Made by a program: the position numbers and the translations under genes. From positions 1 through 7,306 of the forward strand of contig JALTEO010000250.1 in NCBI GenBank assembly GCA_027073875.1: a stretch of DNA of 7,306 nucleotides, in the 5' to 3' direction. The notes below the pieces were generated by a model. The model saw only the letters and a list, made by a program, of their open reading frames with translations. It searched no databases and was not told the DNA's origin. Below are positions 1 to 5,890 of the stretch, piece by piece (the stretch's first letter is position 1; each line of letters opens with the position of its first letter). The DNA is from Bacteroidales bacterium. Lineage in GTDB: Bacteria > Bacteroidota > Bacteroidia > Bacteroidales > JALTDM01.

Positions 1-1116
1 AACCAAAATCCCGATGGTTTTATTGTTAAAGGGAAAATTAAAAATGCCGACAATAAACAACTTTACTTGTCAAAAATAGAATCCCAAAAATTAGTTGATA
101 TTGACTCAACGATTATTAAAAAAGGAAAATTTGAGCTTAATGGTAAATATGATGAGCCGAATTTTTATTTAGTGCGTTTCGATAACAAACATTATCTTTA
201 TTTAATTGTAGATTCTACCGATAAAGAAATTGAACTAAATGCAGACTTTAATGATTTAATTCATACTTACACGGTAAAGGGCTCACCTCAGTCTTCTTTA
301 CTCAAACAATTGGTTTTGCACAATGCCAACAGTATTCAACGGGTAGATACGCTCAGCCGGATTTATCAAAAAAATCAAAAAAATCCGAAGTTAGATTCTA
401 TCAAAAATGTTTTGGACAAAAAGTATCAAGGTATTTATGCTGATGAACGGAAGTTTTTAGAGTCGTTTATAGCCAAGAACAACGGAAACTTTGCCGGACT
501 GATGGCTCTTTATCAGCAATTGGGACCAAGGAATTATGTGTTTAATCCACAACGGGATTTGAAATTTTACGAAATGGTTGATAATGGTTTAAATAAAACT
601 TATCCACATTCTTCGCAAGCTAAATTATTACATTCTTCAATTTTACAGATTAAGGCACAAGCACAGCAACAAAAACAGCAACAAGCAGGTGTTGCCGTTG
701 GTTCAATAGCTCCTGAAATTGCTTATCCCGACCCTGACGGAAAAATTCAAAAGCTATCATCATTAAAAGGTAAATATGTGTTGGTTGACTTCTGGGCATC
801 GTGGTGTCGTCCGTGTCGTGCCGAGAATCCGAATGTGCTTGCTAACTATAAAAAATACCACGACAAAGGATTTGAAGTCTTTCAGGTTTCATTAGATAAA
901 TCAAAGGGCTCTTGGGTAAAAGCCATTCAAGATGACGGTCTGGGAAACTGGTATCATGTCAGCGACCTGCAGCAGTGGAACTCCGCTCCGGCAAGATTAT
1001 ATGGCGTACGGGCTATCCCTTCAAACTTTTTGCTGGATAAAAACGGAAAAGTAATTGCTAAAAACTTGCGTGGCGAAGCTTTAGGTAATAAATTGCAGGA
1101 AATTTTCGGGAAATAA
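1..1116 (+). CDS. DUF4369 / TlpA-family thiol-disulfide oxidoreductase (5' partial)
   Basis: The reading frame is open from base 1 to the TAA at 1114-1116, giving 371 visible residues. The start and any signal peptide lie before the window. A TTG at 67 is internal, because the upstream 22 residues continue the same domain. The N-terminal part (about residues 5-100) resembles DUF4369, a beta-rich domain found ahead of thioredoxin folds in Bacteroidota. A helical middle region and a Gln/Ala-rich linker (about residues 218-230) follow. A TlpA/ResA-type thioredoxin domain (about 230-371) ends the protein, with the WCRPC redox motif (Cys269 and Cys272) and a cis-Pro loop AIPSN near residue 340. 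By family it should be exported and reduce or exchange disulfides in the envelope; its partner is unknown. It converges on pcrB and is probably unrelated to the polysaccharide genes. Family call is firm; substrate is unknown. Confidence 0.92.
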   Translation, partial: NQNPDGFIVKGKIKNADNKQLYLSKIESQKLVDIDSTIIKKGKFELNGKYDEPNFYLVRFDNKHYLYLIVDSTDKEIELNADFNDLIHTYTVKGSPQSSLLKQLVLHNANSIQRVDTLSRIYQKNQKNPKLDSIKNVLDKKYQGIYADERKFLESFIAKNNGNFAGLMALYQQLGPRNYVFNPQRDLKFYEMVDNGLNKTYPHSSQAKLLHSSILQIKAQAQQQKQQQAGVAVGSIAPEIAYPDPDGKIQKLSSLKGKYVLVDFWASWCRPCRAENPNVLANYKKYHDKGFEVFQVSLDKSKGSWVKAIQDDGLGNWYHVSDLQQWNSAPARLYGVRAIPSNFLLDKNGKVIAKNLRGEALGNKLQEIFGK

Positions 1117-1163
1117 AACTTCTGATTTTGACATCCTATACTTACCTGCCTTAGAAACCCGTT

Positions 1164-1226
1164 CGTCATTCCGAACTTGGTTCGGAATCTTCGGTTTTGA
1201 GATTCTGAAATAAATTCAGAATGACG
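1164..1226. repeat. 63-bp two-hairpin palindromic repeat between convergent genes
   Basis: The ends CGTCATTCCGAA and TTCAGAATGACG are inverted repeats with one mismatch. Inside lie two further hairpins. At 1168-1188, 9-bp arms (ATTCCGAAC / GTTCGGAAT) enclose a 3-nt loop; at 1202-1222, 8-bp arms (ATTCTGAA / TTCAGAAT) enclose a 5-nt loop. The two hairpins also resemble each other, so the whole sequence can fold as one long stem or as a cruciform-like pair. Sequences starting CGTCATTC and ending GAATGACG are, from general knowledge, frequent dispersed intergenic repeats in bacterial genomes, often mistranslated as HSEFISES-like peptides. Its place between two converging 3' ends fits a role as a bidirectional transcription terminator, but there is no clear T-run after the stem, so that role is inference. 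Confidence 0.8.
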
Positions 1227-1263
1227 CACTTTTTCAGGCTTGCAATCCGGAAGAAAGTTCCCA

Positions 1264-1995
1264 TTAATACTTACTTACCTCAACCAAAGCAGAAAGTATT
1301 TCCGGATTTTCTTCAATTACGGTGCCTACAACAGCTAAATCAGCTCCTGCATCATAGATTGTTTTTAAGTCTTTTTCGTTACGGATACCACCACCGGCAA
1401 TAATTGGAATTTGAAGTTTTCCGGATAATAATTTTATTATGGCTTGTGATACGGTATGATTTGAACCGCTGCCCGTTTCAAGGTAAATTACTTGTTGTCC
1501 GAGATATTGACCTGCCAGTGCTGTGGCAAGGATAATGTCTTGTTTGTCCTGTGGAATGGGCTTGGTATTGCTCATATATTCCACTGAAGTAGTTTTACCG
1601 TTTTCAAGCAGAATGTAGCCGGCAGGGATGATTTCGAGATGTGTTTTTTCGAGTAGGGGAGCTGCCACCACTTGCTGTCCGATTAAGAATTCCGGATTTC
1701 TGCCTGATATTAAACTCATAAAAAGGATGCCATCGGCTTCGGAAGAAATCTGTATGACATTGCCGGGGAAAAGAAAAACGGGAACACTAAGATGTTTTTT
1801 CAGGAAAGTGATTGTTTCGTCCAAATAGTCTGACAACAAGCTGCCGCCGACAAGCAAAATATCGGGAGGTGTCTTTTTCAGTTGGCTAACCAGTGGTGTG
1901 TTTTCGTCTTTTGTGAATTTATCAGGATCAATGAGGACAGCCAGCAACTTTTTGCCGGCTTGTTTTGATTCTTGTATTTTTCTCAAAAATCCCAT
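1264..1995 (-). CDS. pcrB: Geranylgeranylglyceryl/heptaprenylglyceryl phosphate synthase family protein (group II, PcrB-like)
   Basis: This is a complete 243-residue protein, the normal size for the GGGP synthase/PcrB family. The family joins a polyprenyl diphosphate to sn-glycerol-1-phosphate, making a prenyl ether lipid, on a cytosolic TIM barrel. Visible motifs are LIDPDK (21-26), VGGS (49-52), FPGN (76-79), SLISGRNPEF (94-103), YLETGSGS (171-178), GGGIR (201-205) and VGT (223-225); the later glycine-rich loops are the phosphate-binding sites. The long SLISGRNP segment and overall pattern fit the bacterial/group II branch rather than Bacillus PcrB, but prenyl chain length cannot be read from the sequence. 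The ATG lies 6 nt after the galE stop, so it is probably the last gene of the operon, ending before the palindrome at 1164-1226. No link to the sugar pathway is evident. Confidence 0.92.
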   Translation of the reverse strand: MGFLRKIQESKQAGKKLLAVLIDPDKFTKDENTPLVSQLKKTPPDILLVGGSLLSDYLDETITFLKKHLSVPVFLFPGNVIQISSEADGILFMSLISGRNPEFLIGQQVVAAPLLEKTHLEIIPAGYILLENGKTTSVEYMSNTKPIPQDKQDIILATALAGQYLGQQVIYLETGSGSNHTVSQAIIKLLSGKLQIPIIAGGGIRNEKDLKTIYDAGADLAVVGTVIEENPEILSALVEVSKY

Positions 1996-2001
1996 TTTTA
2001 G

Positions 2002-3039
2002 TTATGCGTTTTTCTGGTAATACTGCTCCCATTTCCAAGCTGTTTCCAGCGAATCGGCAAGCGTTCTTTTGGTTTTCCACCCTAATTCCTTGTTGGCAAA
2101 AGAAGTGTCAGCCCACACTTTTTCAATATCGCCTTCCCGCCTGCCTACAATTTTATAATTTAGTTTTTGTTCTGTCACTTTTTCAAAAGTCTTAATGACT
2201 TCAAGCACTGTTAATCCTCTGCCTGTACCAAGATTAAAAACTTCGGGATTTTTTTTTGTTTGTCCTTTTGTAAGCCGCTCAACGGCTACAATATGAGCAT
2301 CTACCAAATCCATAATGTCAATGTAGTCGCGGATGGGTGTGCCATCAGGTGTATTATAATCATCACCAAAGACACTCAACTCCTGCCGGAGTCCGATGGC
2401 TGTCTGTGTAATGAATGGCACCAGATTATTAGGTACACCGCGGGGCAATTCACCGATAAATCCGGTAGGATGAGCTCCAATAGGATTGAAATATCGCAAC
2501 AAAATGGCTGAAAACTGCGGGTTAGATTTAATAAAATCGGTAATTATCTCTTCCGAAATCTGTTTGGTATTGCCGTAAGGTGAGTTAGCCGGCATAATGG
2601 GACTATTTTCCGTTACCGGCAAGTCTTTGTCATCAGGTTGTCCATATACGGTGCACGACGAAGAAAAAACGAGATTTTTTGTGCCAAAATTCAGAGCACC
2701 GTCTAAAATATTTATTAAGCTGTTCAAATTGTTACGATAGTACAACAATGGCTTTTCAACCGATTCGCCCACGGCTTTGAAAGCGGCAAAATGGATAATG
2801 GCATCAAAACTATTTTTAGAAAAAAACTGAAATACCTTATCTTTTTCGGTTAGGTCAAAAATATCATAAGGCGGTATTTCTCCCGTTATGCGTTGAATCC
2901 CTTCCAACACATCTAAAGAAGAATTACTCAGGTTGTCAATAATATGAACCTGATATCCTTTTTGCATAAGTTCTACAACGGTATGGGAGCCAATATAGCC
3001 CAGTCCGCCGGTTACCAATATGCTTTTTTTTCTTGTCAT
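2002..3039 (-). CDS. galE: UDP-glucose/UDP-N-acetylglucosamine 4-epimerase
   Basis: This 345-residue protein is a typical GalE of the extended short-chain dehydrogenase family. It interconverts UDP-Glc and UDP-Gal, and in some members the N-acetyl forms, using tightly bound NAD in the cytosol. The NAD-binding loop GGLGYIG spans 11-17. The catalytic set is Ser126-128 with Tyr155 and Lys159 in SPYGNTK. RYFNPIGAHP (182-191) and the C-terminal RREGD (300-304) are family signatures for substrate binding. At the position matching E. coli Tyr299, which gates the N-acetyl pocket, this protein has Val308; a smaller residue there fits acceptance of UDP-GlcNAc/UDP-GalNAc, though this is inferred. Its ATG directly follows the TAA of the upstream dehydrogenase with no gap, implying co-transcription and probable translational coupling. 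Confidence 0.95.
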   Translation of the reverse strand: MTRKKSILVTGGLGYIGSHTVVELMQKGYQVHIIDNLSNSSLDVLEGIQRITGEIPPYDIFDLTEKDKVFQFFSKNSFDAIIHFAAFKAVGESVEKPLLYYRNNLNSLINILDGALNFGTKNLVFSSSCTVYGQPDDKDLPVTENSPIMPANSPYGNTKQISEEIITDFIKSNPQFSAILLRYFNPIGAHPTGFIGELPRGVPNNLVPFITQTAIGLRQELSVFGDDYNTPDGTPIRDYIDIMDLVDAHIVAVERLTKGQTKKNPEVFNLGTGRGLTVLEVIKTFEKVTEQKLNYKIVGRREGDIEKVWADTSFANKELGWKTKRTLADSLETAWKWEQYYQKNA

Positions 3040-4329
3040 TTACAAACTGAAATAATCCAGATTTTTTATTGTTTTACGGTAAATACCTTTGACATCAACC
3101 AATAATACGCCGTTTTTCCCTAACGATTTAAAATAATCTTCTGTTAGATTTACATATTCTTTATGGTTGACAGCCAAGATGATAGCATCATATTTTTCGG
3201 TTAAATTATTTACAAGGTCAATGCCGTATTCGGCTTTCACCTCATTGGGTTTTGCCTGTGCATCGGTTACATCCACACACAAGTTATACGATTTTAATTC
3301 ATTGTAAATATCAATTACGCGGGTATTTCTGATGTCGGTAACATCTTCTTTGAAAGTGATTCCCATAATTAAAACACGAGCTGTCAACAAAGAAATTTTC
3401 TTTTGAAGCAGGCGTTTTACCGTTTGTTTGGCAACATAGCGTCCCATAGAATCGTTTACAAATCGTCCACCGTCAATAATTTGCGGATAATAACCGTATT
3501 CCTTAGCTTTGTAAGAAAGATAGTAAGGATCAACACCGATACAATGCCCGCCAACCAGTCCGGGGAAGAACTTCAAGAAATTCCATTTGGTGCCGGCAGC
3601 TTCTAGCACATCAAAAGTGTTGATACCAAAACGATTAAAGATGATTGACAGTTCATTCATCAGGGCAATATTGACATCTCGTTGGGTGTTTTCAATAACT
3701 TTGGCAGCTTCGGCAGTTTTGATATTTGCCGCTTTAAAAATACCGGCAGTTACTACAATCTCATAAACTTTCCCAATAATATCAAGCGATTCGTCATCGC
3801 AGCCCGATACCACTTTCTTAATTTTGGTTAGCGTGTGTTCCGTATCACCCGGATTAATCCGCTCGGGAGAATATCCCACTTTAAATTCTTCACGGAATTT
3901 TAAGCCGGATTTTTTTTCCAAAATCGGCACACAGTCTTCTTCGGTGGCACCCGGATATACCGTTGATTCATAAACAACATAATCACCTTTGGATAATGCT
4001 TTTCCCACTGTCTCCGATGCTTTGTAAACAGGTGTTAAGTCCGGCAGATTATGATTGTCAATAGGCGTAGGAACGGTTACGATAAAAAATGATGCATCTT
4101 TCAAATCATCTGGATTTGCCGTAAAAAGAATGTCTGTATTCTCAAATGCTTCCTTGCTCAATTCATTACTTGGGTCAATTTGGTTGTTTAGCATATCAAT
4201 CCGTTCGGGCTTAATATCAAAACCGATGACTTTGATTTTTTTTGCAAATTCCAAGGCAATGGGCAATCCTACATAGCCCAACCCGATAACAGCTAATTTG
4301 GTTTCTTTATTTATGAGTTTGTTATACAT
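3040..4329 (-). CDS. tviB: UDP-N-acetyl-hexosamine 6-dehydrogenase (TviB/WbpO family)
   Basis: This 429-residue enzyme belongs to the UDP-glucose/GDP-mannose dehydrogenase family. It should oxidise C6 of UDP-GlcNAc or UDP-GalNAc to the uronic acid with two NAD+. The Rossmann loop is GLGYVGLP (16-23). VPTPID (86-91), ESTVYPGAT (121-129), YSPERINPGD (153-162) and AAKVIENTQRD (208-218) follow. The catalytic Cys263 is in GGHCIGVDPYYL (260-271), and the C-terminal UDP-binding domain has GITFKEDVTDIRNTR (323-337). These motifs match the Salmonella TviB / Pseudomonas WbpO branch closely and differ from WbpA, which normally accompanies wbpB, wbpD and wbpE. TviB uses UDP-GlcNAc and WbpO prefers UDP-GalNAc, so the exact substrate is open. 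The gene abuts galE and follows the inserted nuclease unit; it probably opens the diacetamido-uronate pathway. Confidence 0.93.
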   Translation of the reverse strand: MYNKLINKETKLAVIGLGYVGLPIALEFAKKIKVIGFDIKPERIDMLNNQIDPSNELSKEAFENTDILFTANPDDLKDASFFIVTVPTPIDNHNLPDLTPVYKASETVGKALSKGDYVVYESTVYPGATEEDCVPILEKKSGLKFREEFKVGYSPERINPGDTEHTLTKIKKVVSGCDDESLDIIGKVYEIVVTAGIFKAANIKTAEAAKVIENTQRDVNIALMNELSIIFNRFGINTFDVLEAAGTKWNFLKFFPGLVGGHCIGVDPYYLSYKAKEYGYYPQIIDGGRFVNDSMGRYVAKQTVKRLLQKKISLLTARVLIMGITFKEDVTDIRNTRVIDIYNELKSYNLCVDVTDAQAKPNEVKAEYGIDLVNNLTEKYDAIILAVNHKEYVNLTEDYFKSLGKNGVLLVDVKGIYRKTIKNLDYFSL

Positions 4330-4349
4330 TTTATTTAGTTTTTAAGTTC

Positions 4350-4358
4350 GCAAAGTTA
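4350..4358 (-). promoter_or_regulatory. Possible Bacteroidetes -7 promoter element upstream of the 6-dehydrogenase
   Basis: Read on the minus strand, the sequence is TAACTTTGC, matching the Bacteroidetes -7 consensus TAnnTTTG. It ends 20 nt before the ATG at 4329, leaving room for a short leader. I see no TTG-type -33 element at the usual spacing, because that region lies in the palindrome-adjacent sequence. It could give the tviB-galE-pcrB block its own transcription downstream of the inserted nuclease unit. A short consensus match like this also arises by chance in AT-rich DNA. Confidence 0.3.
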
Positions 4359-4369
4359 AAAGTTTTTTC

Positions 4370-4435
4370 ATCACCCCTCTGTATCTCCCCTCAAGGGGAG
4401 AATTTCCTCCCTTGAGGGAGGATTAAGGTGGGTGA
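4370..4435. repeat. Palindromic repeat, copy 1 (intact, two hairpins in an outer stem)
   Basis: An outer stem TCACCC (4371-4376) / GGGTGA (4430-4435) encloses two perfect hairpins with 4-nt loops. Hairpin 1 is TCTCCCC-TCAA-GGGGAGA (4384-4401) and hairpin 2 is TCCTCCC-TTGA-GGGAGGA (4405-4422). The first 46 bases (4370-4415) are identical to 4831-4876 on the other side of the nuclease gene, and the end ATTAAGGTGGGTGA (4422-4435) is shared as well. The repeat supplies the stop codon and last 20 codons of the nuclease gene. It sits 41 nt or less from the start of tviB, so its hairpins may also terminate or process the operon transcript. Confidence 0.9.
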
Positions 4436-4811
4436 CAACTTGTTTATTATTTTCTAACCATATTTCTATTGTTCGTATTACATTATCAAAGTCAAAAATT
4501 ATTTCTCTATCGCTAAATCTTAAGAAATAGTAACCTAATGTTTCCAATTTCTTTTGTCTTATGATATCATTTTCGTAAACTTCTTCATTTTGATGAGAAA
4601 ATCCATCAATTTCAATAATTAGATTTAACTCGGGACAAAAAAAATCAACAATATAATTAGCAATAGGTCTTTGACGCAAGAACCTGTATCCATAAAGTTG
4701 TTTTTTTCGTAAAAGTTCGTTCCAAATTTTTACTTCAGCTTTGGTCATATCAGAACGGTTCTGTCGGGCAAAATCTTTTAAATGCTTATTATAATGATTA
4801 TTTTTTCCCAT
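4371..4811 (-). CDS. DUF559 / Vsr-like endonuclease domain protein
   Basis: This 146-residue protein matches the DUF559 family, small single-domain proteins with the PD-(D/E)XK endonuclease-like fold related to the Vsr mismatch nuclease. The family pattern is visible in order: a basic N-terminus, MTKAEVKIWNELLR (22-35), the RFLRQRPI strand (43-50), IVDFFCP with Asp56 (54-60), the probable metal site EIDG (67-70) followed by His73, then RQKKLETLGY (85-94) and LRF (97-99). Cytosolic DNA cleavage is the likely activity, but substrate and role are not established for most members. Residues 127-146 are encoded by the flanking palindrome and are not part of the domain. There is no clear Shine-Dalgarno, only an A/G-rich leader (AGAGAAAAAG). 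It is transcribed with the operon but has no evident part in sugar synthesis; I see no neighbouring methylase or toxin-antitoxin partner. Confidence 0.87.
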   Translation of the reverse strand: MGKNNHYNKHLKDFARQNRSDMTKAEVKIWNELLRKKQLYGYRFLRQRPIANYIVDFFCPELNLIIEIDGFSHQNEEVYENDIIRQKKLETLGYYFLRFSDREIIFDFDNVIRTIEIWLENNKQVVTHLNPPSREEILPLRGDTEG

Positions 4812-4830
4812 TTTTTAATCTTTTTCTCTA

Positions 4831-4904
4831 ATCACCCCTCTGTATCTCCCCTCAAGGGGAGAATTTCCTCCCTTGATATTGGTTTTGGAATTAAGGTGGG
4901 TGAT
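4831..4904. repeat. Palindromic repeat, copy 2 (second hairpin altered)
   Basis: The first 46 bases (4831-4876) are identical to copy 1 at 4370-4415, and ATTAAGGTGGGTGA recurs at 4890-4903. Hairpin 1 and the outer TCACCC/GGGTGA stem are intact. The right arm of hairpin 2 (GGGAGG in copy 1) is replaced by 13 unrelated bases at 4877-4889. A weaker alternative stem, CCTTGAT (4871-4877) with ATTAAGG (4890-4896) and one G-T pair, can still form around the replacement. The copy lies between the wbpB stop and the nuclease start, within the 128-bp intergenic gap, and no other gene is visible in that gap. Confidence 0.88.
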
Positions 4905-4939
4905 AGTACTTTGTTCAATCTTATTTATTTCAATTTCCA

Positions 4940-5890
4940 TTATTTCAATTTTTCACACAGTGGATGGTAATCTCCTTTAATTCCAACCGGCTGGGTATTT
5001 CTTATTTTATGGACAATCTGTATGGATTTCATCGCATCGTTCAGACCAAAACCGTTGCCTGCCAAAATATTTTTATAGCTCTCGGTGTGCAAGTCGGTAA
5101 AGCCCTGACTGAATTCTATCTCTTTGTCGTTCACCGTAATGGAACGATAGGTTCGTTGTCCTTTTGCTTTGATTTCATTCGGCAGGTCGTTGTAGTCAAT
5201 ACTCAAAAACCAACGCACACGAGCATTTTTCAACTGTAAAAATCCGGCAGCTTTGGCATCATCGGAATAATGCAATATATTTTCCTGAACATCGCCAAAA
5301 AGATGTGTGAGCATATCGTAAAAATGAATGCCGATATTAGTGGCAATACCGCCCGATTTTGTTTTGTCGCCTTTCCACGAAAAATGATACCACTGTCCGC
5401 GGCTGGTAATATATGCCAAGTCCACATCATATTGTTTGTCCGGATTGGCTTCTATTTCTTTTTTCAAGGCAATGATAGACTGATGTAGTCGCAACTGCAA
5501 AATGGTATTGACTTTATGACCTGTTTCTTTTTCAATCTCGCCAAGGGCTTCTACATTCCACGGGTTGAGCACCAACGGTTTTTCGCAAATCGCATCGGCA
5601 CCTGACCGCAAGGCAAAACGGATGTGTGAGTCGTGCAAATAGTTAGGTGAGCAAATACTGATATAATGAACCGGTTTTCCTTCTCGTTTTAGTTTGTCAA
5701 TATGTCGGTCAAATCGTTCATATTCGGTAAAAAAATCCATGTTAGGGAAATAACTGTCAATAAATCCCACGCTATCATTTTTGTCTAATCCGGCAAGCAG
5801 CTGATTTCCCGTTTCTTGTATGGCTTTTACATGTCTGATGGCAATATATCCGCCTAATCCGATTAATCCGAAATTTTGTGGTTTATTCAT
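4940..5890 (-). CDS. wbpB: UDP-N-acetyl-2-amino-2-deoxyglucuronate 3-dehydrogenase (Gfo/Idh/MocA family)
   Basis: At 316 residues this has the same length as Pseudomonas WbpB and strong motif agreement with WbpB/WlbA along its length. The enzyme oxidises C3 of UDP-GlcNAcA to the 3-keto sugar; in WbpB the resulting NADH is recycled with 2-oxoglutarate, coupling it to the aminotransferase WbpE. The Rossmann loop GLGGYIA (11-17) is at the N-terminus. SICSPNYLH (78-86) and the CEKPL motif with Lys104 (102-106) mark the Gfo/Idh/MocA family. ITSRGQWY (161-168) and GIATNIGIHFYDML with His189 (181-194) form the sugar site, and ARVRWFLS (223-230) and YRSITVN (248-254) are WbpB-like. Its ATG overlaps the wbpD stop by 8 nt. 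Downstream, the nuclease unit separates it from tviB. Cytosolic. Confidence 0.93.
   Translation of the reverse strand: MNKPQNFGLIGLGGYIAIRHVKAIQETGNQLLAGLDKNDSVGFIDSYFPNMDFFTEYERFDRHIDKLKREGKPVHYISICSPNYLHDSHIRFALRSGADAICEKPLVLNPWNVEALGEIEKETGHKVNTILQLRLHQSIIALKKEIEANPDKQYDVDLAYITSRGQWYHFSWKGDKTKSGGIATNIGIHFYDMLTHLFGDVQENILHYSDDAKAAGFLQLKNARVRWFLSIDYNDLPNEIKAKGQRTYRSITVNDKEIEFSQGFTDLHTESYKNILAGNGFGLNDAMKSIQIVHKIRNTQPVGIKGDYHPLCEKLK

Larger units (their letters stand above)
4370..4904 (-). mobile_element. Candidate repeat-flanked endonuclease unit inserted in the operon
   Basis: A 535-bp segment begins ATCACCC and ends GGGTGAT, and consists of repeat copy 1, the DUF559 nuclease gene and repeat copy 2. 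Both palindromes have the same orientation. The unit interrupts an operon whose other genes are separated by 6 nt or less. The nuclease-coding part is strongly AT-rich: a hand count over 4441-4800 gives 98 G/C in 360 (about 27%), while 60-bp samples of flanking genes give roughly 43-55%. This supports acquisition from elsewhere. I find no transposase and no convincing target-site duplication, so calling it mobile rests on architecture and composition only. It may instead be a resident gene into whose edges repeats were inserted. Confidence 0.45.

Noticed and set aside
67..69. TTG as the start of the oxidoreductase gene
   Set aside because: The frame is open back to base 1 and the upstream residues fit the DUF4369 domain, so the gene begins outside the window.
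954..1229. Minus-strand open frame with an N-terminus reading HSEFISES
   Set aside because: Its first part is a translation of the 1164-1226 palindrome, a known source of false proteins, and the rest runs antisense through the conserved thioredoxin domain.
1221..1403. Short plus-strand open frame of 60 residues
   Set aside because: It starts in the palindrome and runs antisense into the pcrB 3' end; no recognisable protein features.
4371..4811. Restriction-modification or toxin-antitoxin system
   Set aside because: No methyltransferase, specificity subunit or antitoxin-like gene is next to the nuclease.
4370..4876. CRISPR array
   Set aside because: Only two copies of the repeat, 415 bp apart with a protein gene between them; each copy is itself a double hairpin.
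4370..4904. Conventional insertion sequence
   Set aside because: The only encoded protein is a DUF559 nuclease, with no transposase motifs and no clear target-site duplication at the edges.
4964..5488. Open frames opposite wbpB (4964-5239 and 5270-5488 plus strand; 5230-5430 minus strand, alternate frame)
   Set aside because: They overlap a strongly conserved wbpB coding sequence and show no family features of their own.
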